This document shows positions 8,460 to 16,590 of a stretch of 51,838 bases of DNA, piece by piece (position 1 is the stretch's first letter; each line of letters begins with the position of its first letter). The translations under genes were made by a program, and so were the position numbers. The DNA comes from Nitrospira lenta (GTDB lineage: Bacteria > Nitrospirota > Nitrospiria > Nitrospirales > Nitrospiraceae): NCBI GenBank assembly GCA_945905765.1, contig CAMDPZ010000007.1, forward strand, positions 1-51,838, in the 5' to 3' direction. The notes beneath the pieces were generated by a model that was not told the origin of the DNA, searched no databases, and saw nothing but the letters and a program-made list of their open reading frames with translations.

Positions 8460-8876
8460 CTATGAAGTCCGCCGGGCCAGTTCAGCTGAAAATATGTCGC
8501 AGACGCGGTCGAACTCTTGTCGTACCACCGGGATGAGCGTTGACGCTTCTTCCAGGGATTGAGAAGTTCTGAGCCCTTCAAGCTGGTCGCACAGTTCGGA
8601 GAGCCGGGCTGCGCCGACCATAGCGCTACAGGACTTCAGCCCGTGGGCCGATTCCTGGAGGGCTTGACCATCCCGTTCTGCGAGGGCGGTCAGTAACGAG
8701 TCGACCAGCTTCCGTGAATCTTCGAGGTAGAGTCTCAGCATCTTGGCAAGAATGTCGGGGCGTCCCGGTCGCTGGGCTTCCAGGATCGGCTGCCAGGCCT
8801 TCGGATCAACGGACAGGGCGGGGGACTGTTTGTCATCCTTGACGGGCTGGCCCAATATTTCCCGCGATGGTCGCAT
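8460..8876 (-). CDS. HPt-domain phosphotransfer protein
   Basis: Histidine phosphotransfer protein, the intermediate of multi-step phosphorelays between hybrid kinases and response regulators. The helical bundle covers roughly residues 25-130, with the phospho-accepting H78 and the following K81 in ESAHGLKSCSAMVGA, the HPt signature. No kinase or receiver gene lies beside it, so its partners are encoded elsewhere or are the regulators near 42-46 kb (speculative). It is 138 residues with no signal peptide, hence cytoplasmic. Confidence 0.85.
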   Translation of the reverse strand: MRPSREILGQPVKDDKQSPALSVDPKAWQPILEAQRPGRPDILAKMLRLYLEDSRKLVDSLLTALAERDGQALQESAHGLKSCSAMVGAARLSELCDQLEGLRTSQSLEEASTLIPVVRQEFDRVCDIFSAELARRTS

Positions 8877-8928
8877 GAGGGGTTTCCTTCCACAGAAGCA
8901 GAAATGTCGTCAGCTCGGGACCAGGGTC

Positions 8929-9972
8929 CTACGTGAGTGATCCGAGATCGATGACGAATCGAAAACGCACATCACCGCGGAGGACTCGTTCGTAGGCTTC
9001 GTTGACTTGTTGAATGGGAATCACTTCGACATCGGACTCGATCCGGTGCGTCGCGCAAAAGTCGAGCATCTCCTGCGTTTCACGGATGCCGCCGATGACG
9101 GAGCCAGCGATGCGGCGGCGATGCAGGATGAGGGGAAAGGGTTCCAGGAGTGTTGGTTTATCCGGCACGCCGACGAGAATCATCGTGCCGTCGGTCTTCA
9201 ATAAATTCAGGTAGTCGTTGTAGTTGTGCGGCGCGGAGACAGTATCCAGAATGAAGTCAAACCGCCGCTGCAGCTTGGCAAAGGTTTCGGGCTGGGAGGT
9301 GAGGGCGAAGTCCGATGCGCCGAGCCGCTCTGCATCTTTCCGTTTCCGTTCGGAGGTGCTCAAGACGGTGACCTGGGCTCCGAGCGCCGTGCCAATCTTC
9401 ACCGCCATATGGCCCAGTCCGCCCAATCCTACGACCGCCAGCTTGTGATATTTGCCGATGCCCCAATGGCGCAGAGGGGAGTAGGTCGTGACCCCCGCGC
9501 ACAAGAGGGGAGCGGCTCCGGCAGGCGACAGGGCTGAGGGAATCCGCAGCACGTACTGTTCGTTTACGACGATCTGGGTGGAGTAGCCGCCTTGCGTCGG
9601 CTGGCCGTCTTTATCGCGGCCGCTGTAGGTGAGGAGCATGCCGGCTTCGCAATATTGCTCCTGTCCCTCACGGCAGGCGGGGCAGGTCCGGCAGGAATCC
9701 ACGAAACAGCCGACGCCAGCCGTTTCGCCCACATGGAACCGTGTGACCGAGCTTCCGACCTGTGTGACCCTGCCGACAATTTCATGGCCCGGCACCATGG
9801 GGAAAATCGAGCCGCCCCATTCGTCGCGGGCTTGATGGATATCCGAATGGCAGATGCCGCAATGGGTGATCGCGATGAGCACGTCATGGGGACCCACGTC
9901 CCGTCGCGCAAAAGAGAAGGGTTGCAGGGCGGCCTTGGCGGTCATCGCGGCATAGCCGTTCGTCGGCAGCAT
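8929..9972 (-). CDS. Zinc-dependent NAD(P) alcohol dehydrogenase (cinnamyl-alcohol/YahK type)
   Basis: Medium-chain dehydrogenase/reductase that interconverts aldehydes and alcohols. The 347-residue protein has catalytic zinc ligands C38 (THCGICHSDIH), H63 (PGHE) and C158 (PLLCAGVT). Structural zinc ligands C94, C97, C100 and C108 lie in the SCRTCPACREG region. The Rossmann glycines are VVGLGGLGHMAV near 180-191. The subfamily is the NADPH-preferring CAD group found in many bacteria; the real substrate is unknown. It appears to stand alone as a single gene. Confidence 0.9.
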   Translation of the reverse strand: MLPTNGYAAMTAKAALQPFSFARRDVGPHDVLIAITHCGICHSDIHQARDEWGGSIFPMVPGHEIVGRVTQVGSSVTRFHVGETAGVGCFVDSCRTCPACREGQEQYCEAGMLLTYSGRDKDGQPTQGGYSTQIVVNEQYVLRIPSALSPAGAAPLLCAGVTTYSPLRHWGIGKYHKLAVVGLGGLGHMAVKIGTALGAQVTVLSTSERKRKDAERLGASDFALTSQPETFAKLQRRFDFILDTVSAPHNYNDYLNLLKTDGTMILVGVPDKPTLLEPFPLILHRRRIAGSVIGGIRETQEMLDFCATHRIESDVEVIPIQQVNEAYERVLRGDVRFRFVIDLGSLT

Positions 9973-10064
9973 GGCTCGTGCTCCTAGTGAGGGGTCTCAG
10001 TCGACCGTAACCATAGCAAGATGTCAGGGGCTTGCCAACTATGAAACGTGCGAGCGGGAGTTCG

Positions 10065-10259
10065 TCATCCGGGGTTTCGATCGTCGTCGTCTTCCTGTGA
10101 GTCGGAGAACGAGGTGTCGATCGTGAGCGAGGGGCCTGGTATGCGGTAGCGGTCTGCGGCCCAGGCGCCGAGGTCGGTCACTTGGCATCGTTCTGAGCAG
10201 AAGGGGCGCCAGGGATTGCCGTCCCATGTGGTGGGTTGGCGGCAGAGGGGGCAAGTCAT
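10065..10259 (-). CDS. yacG: Zinc-binding DNA gyrase inhibitor YacG
   Basis: Small zinc protein; the E. coli homologue binds GyrB and inhibits gyrase. Ligands are C3, C6 (CPLC) and C21, C25 (PFCSERC), followed by the family's [14 protein letters not shown] segment and an acidic tail. The family core begins directly with the start given here. An ATG three codons earlier (10268) is possible, but it overlaps a TATAAT -10 box; a transcript from that box would begin at about the chosen ATG. Confidence 0.85.
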   Translation of the reverse strand: MTCPLCRQPTTWDGNPWRPFCSERCQVTDLGAWAADRYRIPGPSLTIDTSFSDSQEDDDDRNPG

Positions 10260-10266
10260 GCTCGGC

Positions 10267-10294
10267 ATTATATCATGCTGAATTGAAGAGTCGA
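10267..10294 (-). promoter_or_regulatory. Candidate yacG promoter, apparently giving a leaderless transcript
   Basis: On the minus strand TCGACT (-35, four of six), a 16-bp gap and a perfect TATAAT lie so close to yacG that the start site would fall about seven bases after TATAAT, on the A of the chosen ATG. No Shine-Dalgarno sequence is present, consistent with leaderless translation. Confidence 0.45.
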
Positions 10295-10298
10295 TGAG

Positions 10299-10314
10299 GG
10301 GACAGCCCTGTCCC
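10299..10314. repeat. Perfect 7-bp inverted repeat between glnS and yacG
   Basis: GGGACAG and CTGTCCC flank a 2-bp centre, directly after the glnS stop codon and upstream of yacG. It could act as a simple hairpin terminator for glnS, but no T tract follows on either strand, and a 2-bp centre means the inner pairs must open to form a loop. A protein-binding dyad is equally possible. Confidence 0.4.
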
Positions 10315-12009
10315 TTACTTGGAGGGGTGAGCTTTTTCGATCTTGGCCCAGGCGTCTTTGAGCGGCACGGTGCGGTTGAAGACCAACGCCTCTGCCGTTG
10401 AATCGATGTCGGTACAGAAGTAGCCCAGCCGTTCGAATTGGTGCCGGGCGCCGGGCGTTGTGTGCCGCAAGCTGGGCTCGACGAGGCAGCCTGTGATTCG
10501 CTCCAGCGACGCGGGGTTGAGATAGGTTGTCCAATCCTGGTCCTGCGGCACCTTCGCCAGGTCGGTCGTCAGTAACGGATTATAGAGACGGACTTCGGCT
10601 TTCGCTGCATGGGCTGCGGACACCCAATGGATCGTGGCTTTGACTTTGCGTTGCTCCTGGGATGCGCCGCTCATGGTATCGGGATCGTAGGTGCAATGGA
10701 GCTCGATGATCTCGCCGGTCTGCGGGTCTTTCGTCACGCTGACGCATTTGATGATGTAAGCGTAGCGAAGCCGCACTTCGCGGTCAGGGGCGAGGCGGAA
10801 AAATTGTTTGGGCGGATCTTCGCGGAAATCGTCCTGCTCGATATAGAGGACGCGGGAGAAGGGGACCTGCCTGCTCCCTGCCGCAGGATCTTCTGGGTTA
10901 TTGATGGCGCCCAATTCCTCGGACTGGCCTTCGGGATAGTTATCGAGGATGACCTTGAGTGGCCGTAAGACTGCCATGACGCGAGGCGCTCGTTTGTTCA
11001 GGTCCTCGCGAATGAAGTGTTCGAGCAGTTGCATCTCGACGGTGGCCTCGCGCTTGGCGACCCCGATATGGTCGCAGAAGGCCCGAATCGCTTCCGGGGT
11101 ATAGCCGCGGCGGCGCAGGCCCTTGATCGTCGGCAGGCGCGGATCGTCCCATCCGGTCACCAGTTTTTTGCTGACCAATTCCAGCAGCCTTCGCTTGCTC
11201 ATAACGGTATAGGTCAGGTTTAAGCGGGCGAATTCGATCTGTTGCGGTCGGTGCGGCGCATCGGCCTGTTCAACCACCCAGTCGTAGAGAGGCCGGTGAT
11301 CTTCGAATTCCAAGGTGCAGATCGAGTGCGTGATGCTCTCAAGCGCGTCCGAGAGTGGATGCGCATAGTCGTAGGCCGGGTAGAGGCACCAGGCGCTGCC
11401 GGTTCGATAATGGGTCGCATGTTTGATGCGGTAGAGGACCGGGTCGCGCAAGTTGATATTGGGCGAGGCCATGTCGATCTTGGCCCGGAGGGTGTGGGTG
11501 CCATCGGCGAATTCGCCGGCCTTCATACGTCGGAAGAGGTCCAGATTGTCGTCGATGGAGCGGCTGCGCGAGGGGCTGTTCTTCCCAGGCTCCGTGAGGG
11601 TGCCACGGTAGGTCCGCATCTCGTCTGCCGTCAGGGTGTCGACATAGGCGAGACCTTTTTTGATCAGGTGCACCGCAAATTCGTGGAGCCGCTCGAAATA
11701 ATCCGAGGCGAAAAACATTTTCCCGTGCCAGTCAAATCCCAGCCAGCGGACGTCCTCCTGAATGGCCTGGACATATTCGGGGTCTTCGGTGGTCGGGTTG
11801 GTATCGTCGAATCGCAGGTGGCAGACGCCGCCAGGAGTGCCGTTTGCCAGGCCGAAATTCAGGCAGATGGATTTTGCATGGCCGATATGGATATAGCCGT
11901 TGGGCTCGGGCGGAAAGCGCGTGACGACTCGGCCGCCATGTTTGCCGGCTGCGTGGTCGGCAGCCACGATCTCGCGAATAAAATTTGACGCACTGGACGG
12001 TTCAGACAT
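10315..12009 (-). CDS. glnS: Glutaminyl-tRNA synthetase
   Basis: Charges both tRNA-Gln isoacceptors encoded 2-4 kb away. The 564-residue protein shows the GlnRS-type [15 protein letters not shown] (HIGH at 41-44), LRFDDTNP, the VMSKRRL loop, and a GlnRS-type C-terminal anticodon-binding beta-barrel region ([14 protein letters not shown]). It is clearly GlnRS and not a second GluRS, so this organism probably does not rely on the GatCAB route for Gln-tRNA. The chosen start, [10 protein letters not shown], aligns with known GlnRS; a start six codons earlier lacks a ribosome binding site too. Confidence 0.95.
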   Translation of the reverse strand: MSEPSSASNFIREIVAADHAAGKHGGRVVTRFPPEPNGYIHIGHAKSICLNFGLANGTPGGVCHLRFDDTNPTTEDPEYVQAIQEDVRWLGFDWHGKMFFASDYFERLHEFAVHLIKKGLAYVDTLTADEMRTYRGTLTEPGKNSPSRSRSIDDNLDLFRRMKAGEFADGTHTLRAKIDMASPNINLRDPVLYRIKHATHYRTGSAWCLYPAYDYAHPLSDALESITHSICTLEFEDHRPLYDWVVEQADAPHRPQQIEFARLNLTYTVMSKRRLLELVSKKLVTGWDDPRLPTIKGLRRRGYTPEAIRAFCDHIGVAKREATVEMQLLEHFIREDLNKRAPRVMAVLRPLKVILDNYPEGQSEELGAINNPEDPAAGSRQVPFSRVLYIEQDDFREDPPKQFFRLAPDREVRLRYAYIIKCVSVTKDPQTGEIIELHCTYDPDTMSGASQEQRKVKATIHWVSAAHAAKAEVRLYNPLLTTDLAKVPQDQDWTTYLNPASLERITGCLVEPSLRHTTPGARHQFERLGYFCTDIDSTAEALVFNRTVPLKDAWAKIEKAHPSK

Positions 12010-12175
12010 GTGCGGCTGTTCTACCATAAGAACGGCACAGGGGAGAAGGCCTCATAACAGGCGGGCGAAGATAGCGCGCCAGGCGGCAGGATGTCCGCTC
12101 CATCGCTGTTGCGCGAGAGTTCTGTCACTTGCCAGAAGGATGAGTGGGTCAGCGGGAGACTTCAGCAGACGCCGA

Positions 12176-12712
12176 TTAGCCGATGGATGCTGCGTCGCCG
12201 CGGCTTTCCGTTACATCGCCAAAGAGGGTGAGGCCTGTGCCGATGCGGCAGTAGTGCGGGCTGATAGTGACTAATTCGCCTTGGTGGGAATAGAAGTGTC
12301 CGACGGTGATGCGAACTTTTCTTCTCTGGATGAGGCAGGCTTCGAATACCGTGTGGCCGCTTGCCCGGTCGGCCACGGTGACGGAAGGAGAGTCGTCCTG
12401 CGTTGCCTCGCGTCCGGTCTTGGCCTGGACGGTGAAGCGGCCTGCGCTATGGGCGGAGAGCGCGTTCCGTCTGATATGTCCAACGCGCGTGCCCTGGTCA
12501 TCGTAAAAGTCCATGGTGAGGAGGAGCGCTAAGGGCTCGGACTGCATCTCCAGCACCACCTGCTCCTTGCCTTGGAGCGTGAGGACACCATTCGTGTTTC
12601 GAAACACGTTCGAGCCGACCTGCAACTCGAGGCCCTGTTCGGGCTTTTCGAGGTCGATCAGCTCCGGGGAGTCTGTGATGCCGGTGGTTTTTGTTTGGAG
12701 CGGATTGTTCAT
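12176..12712 (-). CDS. Hypothetical beta-rich protein
   Basis: Not recognised. The 178-residue protein has no signal peptide or membrane segment. The middle part (about 30-165) alternates short hydrophobic strands with polar turns, e.g. VLEMQSEPLALLLTMDFYDD and RKVRITVGHFYSHQGELVT, suggesting an all-beta fold. It contains no obvious catalytic motif. The gene is separate from glnS (about 165 bp) and precedes the tRNA-Glu on the other strand. Codon use looks like that of neighbours, so it is probably resident. Confidence 0.65.
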   Translation of the reverse strand: MNNPLQTKTTGITDSPELIDLEKPEQGLELQVGSNVFRNTNGVLTLQGKEQVVLEMQSEPLALLLTMDFYDDQGTRVGHIRRNALSAHSAGRFTVQAKTGREATQDDSPSVTVADRASGHTVFEACLIQRRKVRITVGHFYSHQGELVTISPHYCRIGTGLTLFGDVTESRGDAASIG

Positions 12713-12880
12713 GTTTTCGGATGGGTCTGTTGATGGGGAGCGGGGCGGCTATCGAAGAATCCCCTCTCCCTGAGGCCCGTCACGCGTATTTTCCTCAAGG
12801 TAGGCTATGCCACGGTCTCTGTCAAGTTTCGGGCCTGCCAGCGGGATAAGGCTCCGAGCACCGTGCCGCCCCATCAGGAA

Positions 12881-12910
12881 TTGAAAAGTGAAAAGCCCCT
12901 GTGCTACTGT
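12881..12910 (+). promoter_or_regulatory. Candidate promoter of tRNA-Glu
   Basis: TTGAAA, an 18-bp gap and TACTGT lie upstream of tRNA-Glu, leaving about 22 bases of leader to be removed by RNA processing. Confidence 0.45.
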
Positions 12911-12939
12911 GACCGTTCGATCACACGTCATGGATGTCT

Positions 12940-13017
12940 GGTCCCATCGTCTAGCCTGGCCTAGGACGGAGCCCTCTCAAGGCTTAAACACGGGTTCAAA
13001 TCCCGTTGGGACCACCA
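12940..13017 (+). tRNA. tRNA-Glu (anticodon CTC), integration target
   Basis: Acceptor GGTCCCA/TGGGACC, discriminator A and encoded CCA. The anticodon loop CTCTCAA gives anticodon CTC (codon GAG). The T arm is ACGGG-TTCAAAT-CCCGT. The D arm has the long loop usual for bacterial tRNA-Glu. The last 30 bases are part of a 32-bp repeat that recurs 7.1 kb downstream, showing that the gene served as attB for the island and was restored on integration. Confidence 0.95.
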
Positions 13018-13019
13018 CA
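12988..13019 (+). repeat. attL: tRNA-Glu 3' end, 32-bp direct repeat
   Basis: Covers the T arm, acceptor 3' strand and CCA of tRNA-Glu plus two bases. It is identical to 20111-20142 over 32 bp; the flanking bases differ on both sides. This is the expected crossover identity block of a tRNA-integrating tyrosine recombinase. Confidence 0.9.
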
Positions 13020-13039
13020 TTGTTTTTGTTCAGGTTTTT

Positions 13040-13087
13040 GCCATCATGTTTGAGGACCATTGACTTGGTCCTTAAACATGAAATGGC
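13040..13087. repeat. Long inverted repeat between attL and the integrase gene
   Basis: The core arms CATGTTTGAGGACCA and TGGTCCTTAAACATG match at 14 of 15 positions around a 6-base loop, and GCCAT/ATGGC extend them. No T tract follows on either strand, so a classical terminator is not supported. Position beside attL suggests either a recombinase or accessory-protein site, or a structural barrier between convergent tRNA and integrase transcription. Confidence 0.6.
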
Positions 13088-13096
13088 AGGCCTGTT

Positions 13097-14038
13097 CTAA
13101 CTCGTCAGTATCCGCCTTGCCGGCTCTTCATAAAACGACACCACTTGCTTCAGCCGCGAGGGCCGAATCATCGTGTAAACCTGTGTCGTATCGATGCGCG
13201 CATGCCCGAGCAACGCCCGAACCTGTTCCAGGTCATGCTGTTGCTCCAGCACCTCCATGGCGACCCCATGACGCAAATCATGGGGCTTCAGCATCGGGTA
13301 GCCAATGAGCCGCCCGTAGGTTTTGCAGAGCCGCCAGATGTTTTTCCCCTGCATCGGTTCGCGACTCTTTCCGATGGTCCGCCGTCCCCAGTGAGACCAG
13401 AAGAGCGGCGTCTCCGGCCCGAGCTGGTTCACCGCGTGCGCCAACCCTTCGACGTACCCATGGAGAAAGGCCATCACGCTCTCCGGCAACGGAATGTCCC
13501 GCGTCTGCCCGCCTTTGACACGTACCCGTCGTAAGCCCCAGGTGCCATCGAGGTGTCGGACTTGCAGCGTGGCGACCGACTCGCGCCGCATCCCCGTATA
13601 CCGCATGATGAGAAAGATCGCGATATCACGAGGCCGCTGACGTTGCTGGGCCGCAGCGATCAACGCATCCATGAGGGCCGGTGTCGGCACTTGCCGCGGG
13701 GGTTCCATTCGATGAGGCGGGCGGTCCATCGCCGCGACGGGATTCGCCGGAAGCACGCCCCGCTTCACGAGCCAGCTACAGAAGCTCGATAGCGTAGACT
13801 GGCGGGTGCGTATCGTACTGAGGGCGAGATCACTGCCTGCCATATCGTCCATCCACATTTGAATGGTGGAAAGCGTTAGGTCGGTCGCTCTGGCCAACCG
13901 TCCGGAGCGGGATCTGACGAACATCAGAAACTGCTCTAATACCCAGCGGTAGGATTGAACCCCTCCTTCCGTTTTACCGCGCTGTTTGAGCTGGTACTGA
14001 CAAAACTGCTCCACGAGATCCACTAACTGTTGCGTCAT
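13097..14038 (-). CDS. int: Tyrosine recombinase/integrase of the island
   Basis: Site-specific recombinase that integrates and excises the island at tRNA-Glu. The 313-residue protein has an N-terminal SAM-like core-binding domain (about 1-100) and a catalytic domain with R151 (YTGMRRES), K175 (VKGGQTRD), H253/R256 (HDLRHG), H279 (LLGHARI) and nucleophile Y288 (TTQVYT), so the active site is complete. The frame stays open 98 codons upstream, but that part is Arg/Pro-rich and unlike integrases, while GGAGAGG precedes the chosen ATG. It lies 77 bp from attL. Confidence 0.93.
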   Translation of the reverse strand: MTQQLVDLVEQFCQYQLKQRGKTEGGVQSYRWVLEQFLMFVRSRSGRLARATDLTLSTIQMWMDDMAGSDLALSTIRTRQSTLSSFCSWLVKRGVLPANPVAAMDRPPHRMEPPRQVPTPALMDALIAAAQQRQRPRDIAIFLIMRYTGMRRESVATLQVRHLDGTWGLRRVRVKGGQTRDIPLPESVMAFLHGYVEGLAHAVNQLGPETPLFWSHWGRRTIGKSREPMQGKNIWRLCKTYGRLIGYPMLKPHDLRHGVAMEVLEQQHDLEQVRALLGHARIDTTQVYTMIRPSRLKQVVSFYEEPARRILTS

Positions 14039-14192
14039 GGCATTGCCTCTCCGGTCCCTGCCACGACCACGACTTCGCCGGGGAAGAGTATGCGGAGGAA
14101 CCACCCACCCGTCAAGCGTGTCAGGGGAGCCCTGGGAGCGTTCTGTGGCCATCAATTTGGTGTCCATGCGGTTGCTCAATGCAGCACGAATC

Positions 14193-14214
14193 GGGGGCGT
14201 CTTCCGACGCCCCC
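14193..14214. terminator. GC-rich hairpin between the zinc-ribbon ORF and int
   Basis: GGGGGCGTC and GACGCCCCC form a perfect 9-bp stem with loop TTCC in the 354-bp gap 14039-14392, which otherwise shows no gene. It lacks a T tract; it may attenuate int transcription or protect an mRNA end. Confidence 0.4.
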
Positions 14215-14392
14215 AGTTCCCTTCTGCGCTCGCGTCAGTCCGCCAGCGTCCCTTGGGTGGCGGCGCGGGTGCGAGGGAGCATCGAGCCGGCCTTCCAGCA
14301 GCCCTCCAGGCCTGCCCGTTGCAATTCGCCACGCCCCGCGACTCGGATTCGTCCCTGCCCCGGACTTGGTGGGGGGCAGGGACCCATGATCG

Positions 14393-14830
14393 TTATCGAA
14401 CTAGGGCCTTCAGTTGGTCTTTGTCCAAGCGCACCCCGCACCGCCGTTGGAGCTCTTGTCCCATCTCCGTCCAACTCCGCCCCAGGGCCTTCAGTTCTCG
14501 AAGCATCTTCAACCCGTTCGCGAAGGACAGGGCCTCGGCTGCTTTCGTGGCCCTATCGGTTGCTGCGGCGACAACCGGCTCCCTTTCCATTCGGGAAGGA
14601 TTCCTCGCTGGGAGGTCCATCCGACGAGGGCGATCCCAATAGGGGCTCTTGCACCTCGGGCACCGAAGTGTGCGGATCGGACTGCGGGGCCACCAACGAT
14701 GTGTACAACGCAGGCACTGTCGCTCCCGAAGGGTGCTCTTATGCGGGGACCCGCTGCGATCCGAACCGGCCAGGCCGTCAGGTGTCCCTATAGGGGCAGA
14801 GATTGTCATCGTAACCGCTGATTCTTTCAT
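14393..14830 (-). CDS. Island protein with four-cysteine zinc ribbon
   Basis: Function not recognised. Residues 39-60 contain two CxxC pairs (C39, C42 and C57, C60) with a Trp/Arg-rich loop (RWWPRSPIRTLRCPRC), typical of a small zinc ribbon that may bind DNA. The C-terminal third is helical (LKMLRELKALGRSWTEMG) and ends with a segment that could be a helix-turn-helix. Located between the excisionase-like gene and int on the same strand, so a role in recombination control is a reasonable guess. The start is uncertain; an ATG at residue 8 is an alternative. Confidence 0.55.
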   Translation of the reverse strand: MKESAVTMTISAPIGTPDGLAGSDRSGSPHKSTLRERQCLRCTHRWWPRSPIRTLRCPRCKSPYWDRPRRMDLPARNPSRMEREPVVAAATDRATKAAEALSFANGLKMLRELKALGRSWTEMGQELQRRCGVRLDKDQLKALVR

Positions 14831-14880
14831 GGGAAGGGCTTACTTCTCGTTGAGTGTCCGTTGCGATACGAGCCCCCGTA

Positions 14881-15129
14881 TTACCAATCGGGGGCGTTCT
14901 GCGGAGCGCGCGGCCGGCTCACGCCGCCCGGCGCGCCCGCCGATTCCTTTCGTAGGTGGACGACAGTATTTTGTTCCATTCGGTGCCGAACCTGGCGCAG
15001 ATTGAATCGATAGGCCGTGCCCACACGGGTTGAGGGAATGTCCCCTCTGCGAGCGGCTCGACGAATGGTATCCGTGCTCACGCCAATGAAGGCCGCCAGT
15101 TCCTTGATCGACAGATCTGATGTCTTCAT
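14881..15129 (-). CDS. Excisionase-like helix-turn-helix protein
   Basis: An 82-residue protein whose first 55 residues fit the MerR/excisionase-type winged helix: LSIKELAAFIGVSTDTIRRA is the helix-turn-helix, RRGDIPSTRVGTAYRF the wing. Such proteins act as recombination directionality factors or DNA-binding regulators. A strong AAGGAG lies 7 bases before the ATG. It lies upstream of the zinc-ribbon ORF and int on the same strand, and directly downstream (minus-strand sense) of the phased repeat array at 15185-15455, its likely binding region. The C-terminal tail is Pro/Ala/Arg-rich. Confidence 0.75.
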   Translation of the reverse strand: MKTSDLSIKELAAFIGVSTDTIRRAARRGDIPSTRVGTAYRFNLRQVRHRMEQNTVVHLRKESAGAPGGVSRPRAPQNAPDW

Positions 15130-15184
15130 ACGGGCTCCTTATATGTAGAACCAGGCACCACGATAACGTCGGAGATCCTGCCCT

Positions 15185-15455
15185 GGGAATTAGGCAGATG
15201 TATGCTTATGTATGCTTTGGTGCGCTCTAGTGATCATTCCAGCGTGATCTGGCCTACACTCTGACGAGCGTAGGGCAAAAAGAAGGAGATGGGAATTAGG
15301 CAGATGACCGCTGATGTCTGCTGATGGCTGCTCATGTATGCAGGTCATTGCACTCCGGTGATCTAGCCTGCGCCAATTCGATAGGATGACGAGTGTAAGG
15401 CAACGAGGAGGGGAGAGGAATTAGGCAGGTGGGGGCAGTTTGAGGCAGTTAAGGC
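15185..15455. repeat. Three-copy direct-repeat array with 10-bp internal periodicity
   Basis: GAATTAGGCAG recurs at 15185-15200, 15291-15306 and 15417-15431 with matching flanks (GGGAATTAGGCAGATG twice, then GAGGAATTAGGCAGGTG). Each copy is followed by short motifs repeating every 10 bp: GATGTATG-like after copy 1, CTGATG after copy 2, GCAG after copy 3. Copies 2 and 3 are also preceded by related GTGATCT(G/A)GCCT(A/G)C sequences. Helical phasing is typical of cooperative protein binding. It fills most of the 484-bp gene-free stretch between the excisionase-like gene and the MazE-like gene. Confidence 0.7.
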
Positions 15456-15613
15456 TAAGACGGTTTCGATTGGCATGTGCCGCGCTCCCCGTCTAATCGC
15501 CAGCCCGGACAGTGGTCTGGTGCAGGGTCTTCTCGGGTCACACGTTTTCTTTGACGCCACCCCGCGACGTAAGGTAGTCTCTACACTGTATCTACATAAT
15601 GGAATGGAGGGTC

Positions 15614-15862
15614 ATGAAAATGAAAACCACGGCTCAAAAATGGGGAAATAGTTTGGCCATCCGTGTGCCGAAGAGCATTGCCCTGCAGGCCGGACTCAAA
15701 GTGAAGGATGCCTTGGACATCGAAGTGCGGAAAGGGGTGGTTTTACTGAGGCCTCATCTGCGTCGAGTCTACAAGCTGGAGGATTTGGTGAAGCGCATGA
15801 CCCCGCGTAATATGCACAAGGAACTCGATTTTGGCGGGCCGGTGGGCCGGGAGGCGTTGTAA
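15614..15862 (+). CDS. MazE-like AbrB-family antitoxin
   Basis: Swapped-hairpin AbrB/MazE DNA-binding antitoxin: MKMKTTAQKWGNSLAIRVPKSIALQAGLKVKD is the diagnostic N-terminus, in which WGNS and IRVPK stand out, followed by a C-terminal toxin-binding tail. GGAGGG sits just before the chosen ATG, which is five codons inside the longest frame. The stop overlaps the toxin start (TAATG). In this family the antitoxin neutralises MazF and represses the operon. Confidence 0.88.
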   Translation: MKMKTTAQKWGNSLAIRVPKSIALQAGLKVKDALDIEVRKGVVLLRPHLRRVYKLEDLVKRMTPRNMHKELDFGGPVGREAL

Positions 15863-16200
15863 TGAGTGCGCGGCCGTATGTGCCGGATCGCGGCGACATT
15901 GTCTGGCTGCAATTTAACCCGCAAGCGGGCCACGAACAGGCCGGACACCGACCGGCCCTTGTCCTGTCGCCGGCGAGCTACAACCGTCGGAGCGGATTAA
16001 TGCTGTGTTGTCCTATGACCAGCCAGAGGAAAGGCTATCCCTTCGAAGTGGTGATCGAGGTGGACACCGATCGCGAGAGCGTGGTGCTTGCGGACCAAGT
16101 CAAGAGTCTGGACTGGAAAGTCCGGAAGGCGGTGAAGAAAGGGACCGTGTCGATCGACGTGATCGCGGAAACGCTGAGCAAGCTTCAAACGCTCCTCTGA
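15862..16200 (+). CDS. MazF-like endoribonuclease toxin
   Basis: 112-residue MazF/PemK-fold toxin. The family hallmarks are visible: PDRGDIVWLQFNPQAGHEQ(A)GHRPALVLSP at the N-terminus (conserved Arg of the active site), CCPMTSQRKGYPFEV (TSQ-type strand) and LADQVKSLDWKVRK. Known members cleave mRNA at short sites; the specificity here is unknown. It looks intact and overlaps its antitoxin by one base. Such pairs often stabilise islands against loss. Confidence 0.9.
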   Translation: MSARPYVPDRGDIVWLQFNPQAGHEQAGHRPALVLSPASYNRRSGLMLCCPMTSQRKGYPFEVVIEVDTDRESVVLADQVKSLDWKVRKAVKKGTVSIDVIAETLSKLQTLL

Positions 16201-16383
16201 TAACTGGCAGGCGGTTCCCATATCTCCTCATATCATGCCAGCAGAGATTCGTGGTCTCGGTAGATCCTCCCATTGAAATTCTAAATTGTGCTTCCCAGAG
16301 ATTGGCGTTATCGCAGGTCAGCCGTAGAGAAAAGTGATTGTTGTTTCGAGGCAGGTAGGCTTGTGAGCAGGGAAGAGGTTCAC

Positions 16384-16590
16384 ATGACCAAGGTCTATGA
16401 GCAGAGGATTCTAGCGAAGCTTCGGCAGCTGCCCCAGGAACGGTTGGCTGAAGTCGAAGATTTCGTTGATTTTCTGGCGCATCGTGAGGCGGATGAGCGT
16501 GGTCTGACCCATGCCGCCGGACAACTCGCCACAACCGCTTTCATGCGAGTCTGGGACAACCCCGCCGACGCCGACTATGACCAGCTATAA
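16384..16590 (+). CDS. Short VapB/DUF2281-like antitoxin
   Basis: A 68-residue acidic protein starting MTKVYEQRILAKLRQLPQERLAEVEDFVDFLAHREADE, a pattern common in antitoxins of the DUF2281/addiction-module type: helical N-terminus with LPQERLAEVEDFVDFL, then a divergent tail. AGGGAAGAGG precedes the ATG. The following toxin gene overlaps its end but is truncated, so this antitoxin is probably an orphan. Confidence 0.7.
   Translation: MTKVYEQRILAKLRQLPQERLAEVEDFVDFLAHREADERGLTHAAGQLATTAFMRVWDNPADADYDQL

Noticed and set aside
14039-14332. A 98-codon N-terminal extension of the integrase
   Set aside because: It has biased composition and no integrase similarity; the ATG at 14038 has a Shine-Dalgarno sequence and starts the core-binding domain.
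15185-15455. Repeat array considered as a CRISPR
   Set aside because: Repeats are short, unevenly spaced, differ between copies and have no cas genes nearby.
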